Origin: Clostridiales bacterium
Lineage (GTDB): Bacteria > Bacillota > Clostridia > Oscillospirales > Oscillospiraceae
Assembly: GCA_004557735.1 (NCBI GenBank)
Contig: SFFV01000010.1
Span: 1 to 64,000, forward strand
Length of the DNA: 64,000 bases
Reading direction: 5' to 3'
Both the position numbers and the translations under genes were made by a program. Shown piece after piece: positions 63,340 through 64,000 of the stretch (its first letter is position 1; the number at the start of each line of letters is the position of its first letter). Under the pieces are notes generated by a model. The model was given only the letters and a program-made list of their open reading frames with translations. It searched no databases and was not told where the DNA came from.

Positions 63340-64000
63340 ATGAACGCAAAGAAACTGCTTGCCCTGTTTATGAGCCTTGTGCTGCTGCTCGGCGCGCTGT
63401 CCGTTCCGGCGCTCGCCGCCGACGGCGGCGAGACCGCCGCGCCCGAAGCGACCGGCGCGCCCGCCGAGGATGCGCAGGCCGCGATACAGGAAAAGTATGC
63501 GCAGATCGAAGCCCGGCTCGACGCGGCCGGCAAAAAGTACGACGGCTCGGCCGTCGTCGCGACCGTAAACGGGCGGGAGGTCACCTGGACGCTCTGCTAC
63601 TACCTCATCGCCGGCCTGACGAGCCAGTTTATCAACTACACCATGGCGATCCCCGACTTTACGACCGACGTGGGCGACGGCACGACGCTGCAGGACGCGC
63701 TGCGCGAGACGCTCGAAGCGCGGATGAAGTACTACACCGTTCCGCTCACCGAGGCGGAAGCGCGGGGTCTGACCGAAACGGTGGACGCCGAGGTCGAAAA
63801 GCAGTGGCAGAACGTTGCGGAGCAGTACGGCGGCGTGGACGCGCTGATGGAGGCCATTGAGAGCGCGTATCTCGACGAGCCGACCTACCGCGCGCTCCTT
63901 TCGAGCAACGCCGCGTTCAACGCCATCATGGAAAACTCCTACGGCCTGAACGGCGAGAAGCTCTCCGACGAGGACGTGCTCGCCTGGGCGAACGACAACA
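63340..64000 (+). CDS. Secreted SurA/PrsA-like foldase, 3' end missing
   Basis: The frame is open from the ATG at 63340 to the right edge (220 codons). AAGGAG precedes it. Residues 1-27 are a signal peptide (MNAKKLLALFMSLVLLLG, ending ALAA), followed by an acidic Ala/Glu linker and a segment AVVATVNGREVTWTLCYYL that resembles the SurA_N start (A-x-VNGxxIT). The PPIase domain, if present, lies outside the window. It follows mfd by five bp and is probably co-transcribed. Family call is tentative. Confidence 0.6.
   Translation, partial: MNAKKLLALFMSLVLLLGALSVPALAADGGETAAPEATGAPAEDAQAAIQEKYAQIEARLDAAGKKYDGSAVVATVNGREVTWTLCYYLIAGLTSQFINYTMAIPDFTTDVGDGTTLQDALRETLEARMKYYTVPLTEAEARGLTETVDAEVEKQWQNVAEQYGGVDALMEAIESAYLDEPTYRALLSSNAAFNAIMENSYGLNGEKLSDEDVLAWANDN

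Overview
The window looks like a chromosome segment from a GC-rich (about 60% GC) spore-forming member of the Bacillota, class Clostridia, most likely an Oscillospiraceae-type gut anaerobe. Reasons: a germination protease (gpr), Soj/Spo0J partition genes, a 1-TM FeoB-associated Cys-rich protein, TAXI-TRAP transport, InlB-type B-repeat surface proteins, strong AGGAGG ribosome sites and sigma-A promoters of the TTGCAA/TTGACA-N17-TATAAT type. The taxonomic call is inference from gene content, not from a marker search.

Layout. 1-3351: start and body of a large InlB B-repeat surface protein that runs off the left edge. 3.6-5.5 kb: ttcA-like tRNA thiolase and the rplM-rpsI operon. 5.5-6.4 kb: a lower-GC scar with two unrelated gene remnants (a ParB-like N-terminus and an unidentified reverse-strand piece) and several hairpins. 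6.4-11.8 kb (minus): gpr, then parA-parB-serS-MBL hydrolase-gtrA-like, with two perfect parS sites at the parA promoter. 11.8-25.5 kb (plus): rpsT, lipid kinase, TAXI-TRAP receptor and permease, a 1310-residue RND pump with a coiled-coil insert, galE, glyA, an MsmK/UgpC-type ATPase and a sugar nucleotidyltransferase. 25.6-29.4 kb: feoA-feoA-feoB-FeoB-associated operon facing a DtxR/MntR-family regulator, with an array of GTTAGC-N4-GCTAAC operators. 29.5-34.9 kb: a PhoP/PhoR-like pair, a HAD phosphatase, a second two-component pair and a small PepSY-like protein. 35.0-41.5 kb (minus): MATE exporter, AIM24/TIGR00266 protein, asnS, ABC exporter, rnhA, SHOCT-like membrane protein.

41.5-50.1 kb is the replication origin region: dnaA, dnaN, recF, remB/extB, gyrB, gyrA all on the minus strand, six DnaA boxes between dnaA and dnaN, and an almost pure A/T stretch upstream of dnaA whose promoter also contains a DnaA box. 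To the right of the origin, instead of the usual rpmH-rnpA-yidC block, lies a GT2 - LRR-like membrane protein - GT-C locus (50.4-54.6 kb), then pstCAB (no pstS or phoU), intergenic palindromic repeats, a low-GC GNAT gene, a short PsuG-like protein, a membrane-anchored PDZ protein, mfd with a possibly leaderless transcript, and the start of a SurA/PrsA-like secreted protein.

Links between regions: the phoPR-like promoter and the pst promoter carry TTTACA-type repeats in the same spacing (11 then 23 bp), so the two-component system at 29.5 kb probably controls phosphate uptake 25 kb away and itself. No rRNA, tRNA, CRISPR array or intact insertion sequence was recognised.
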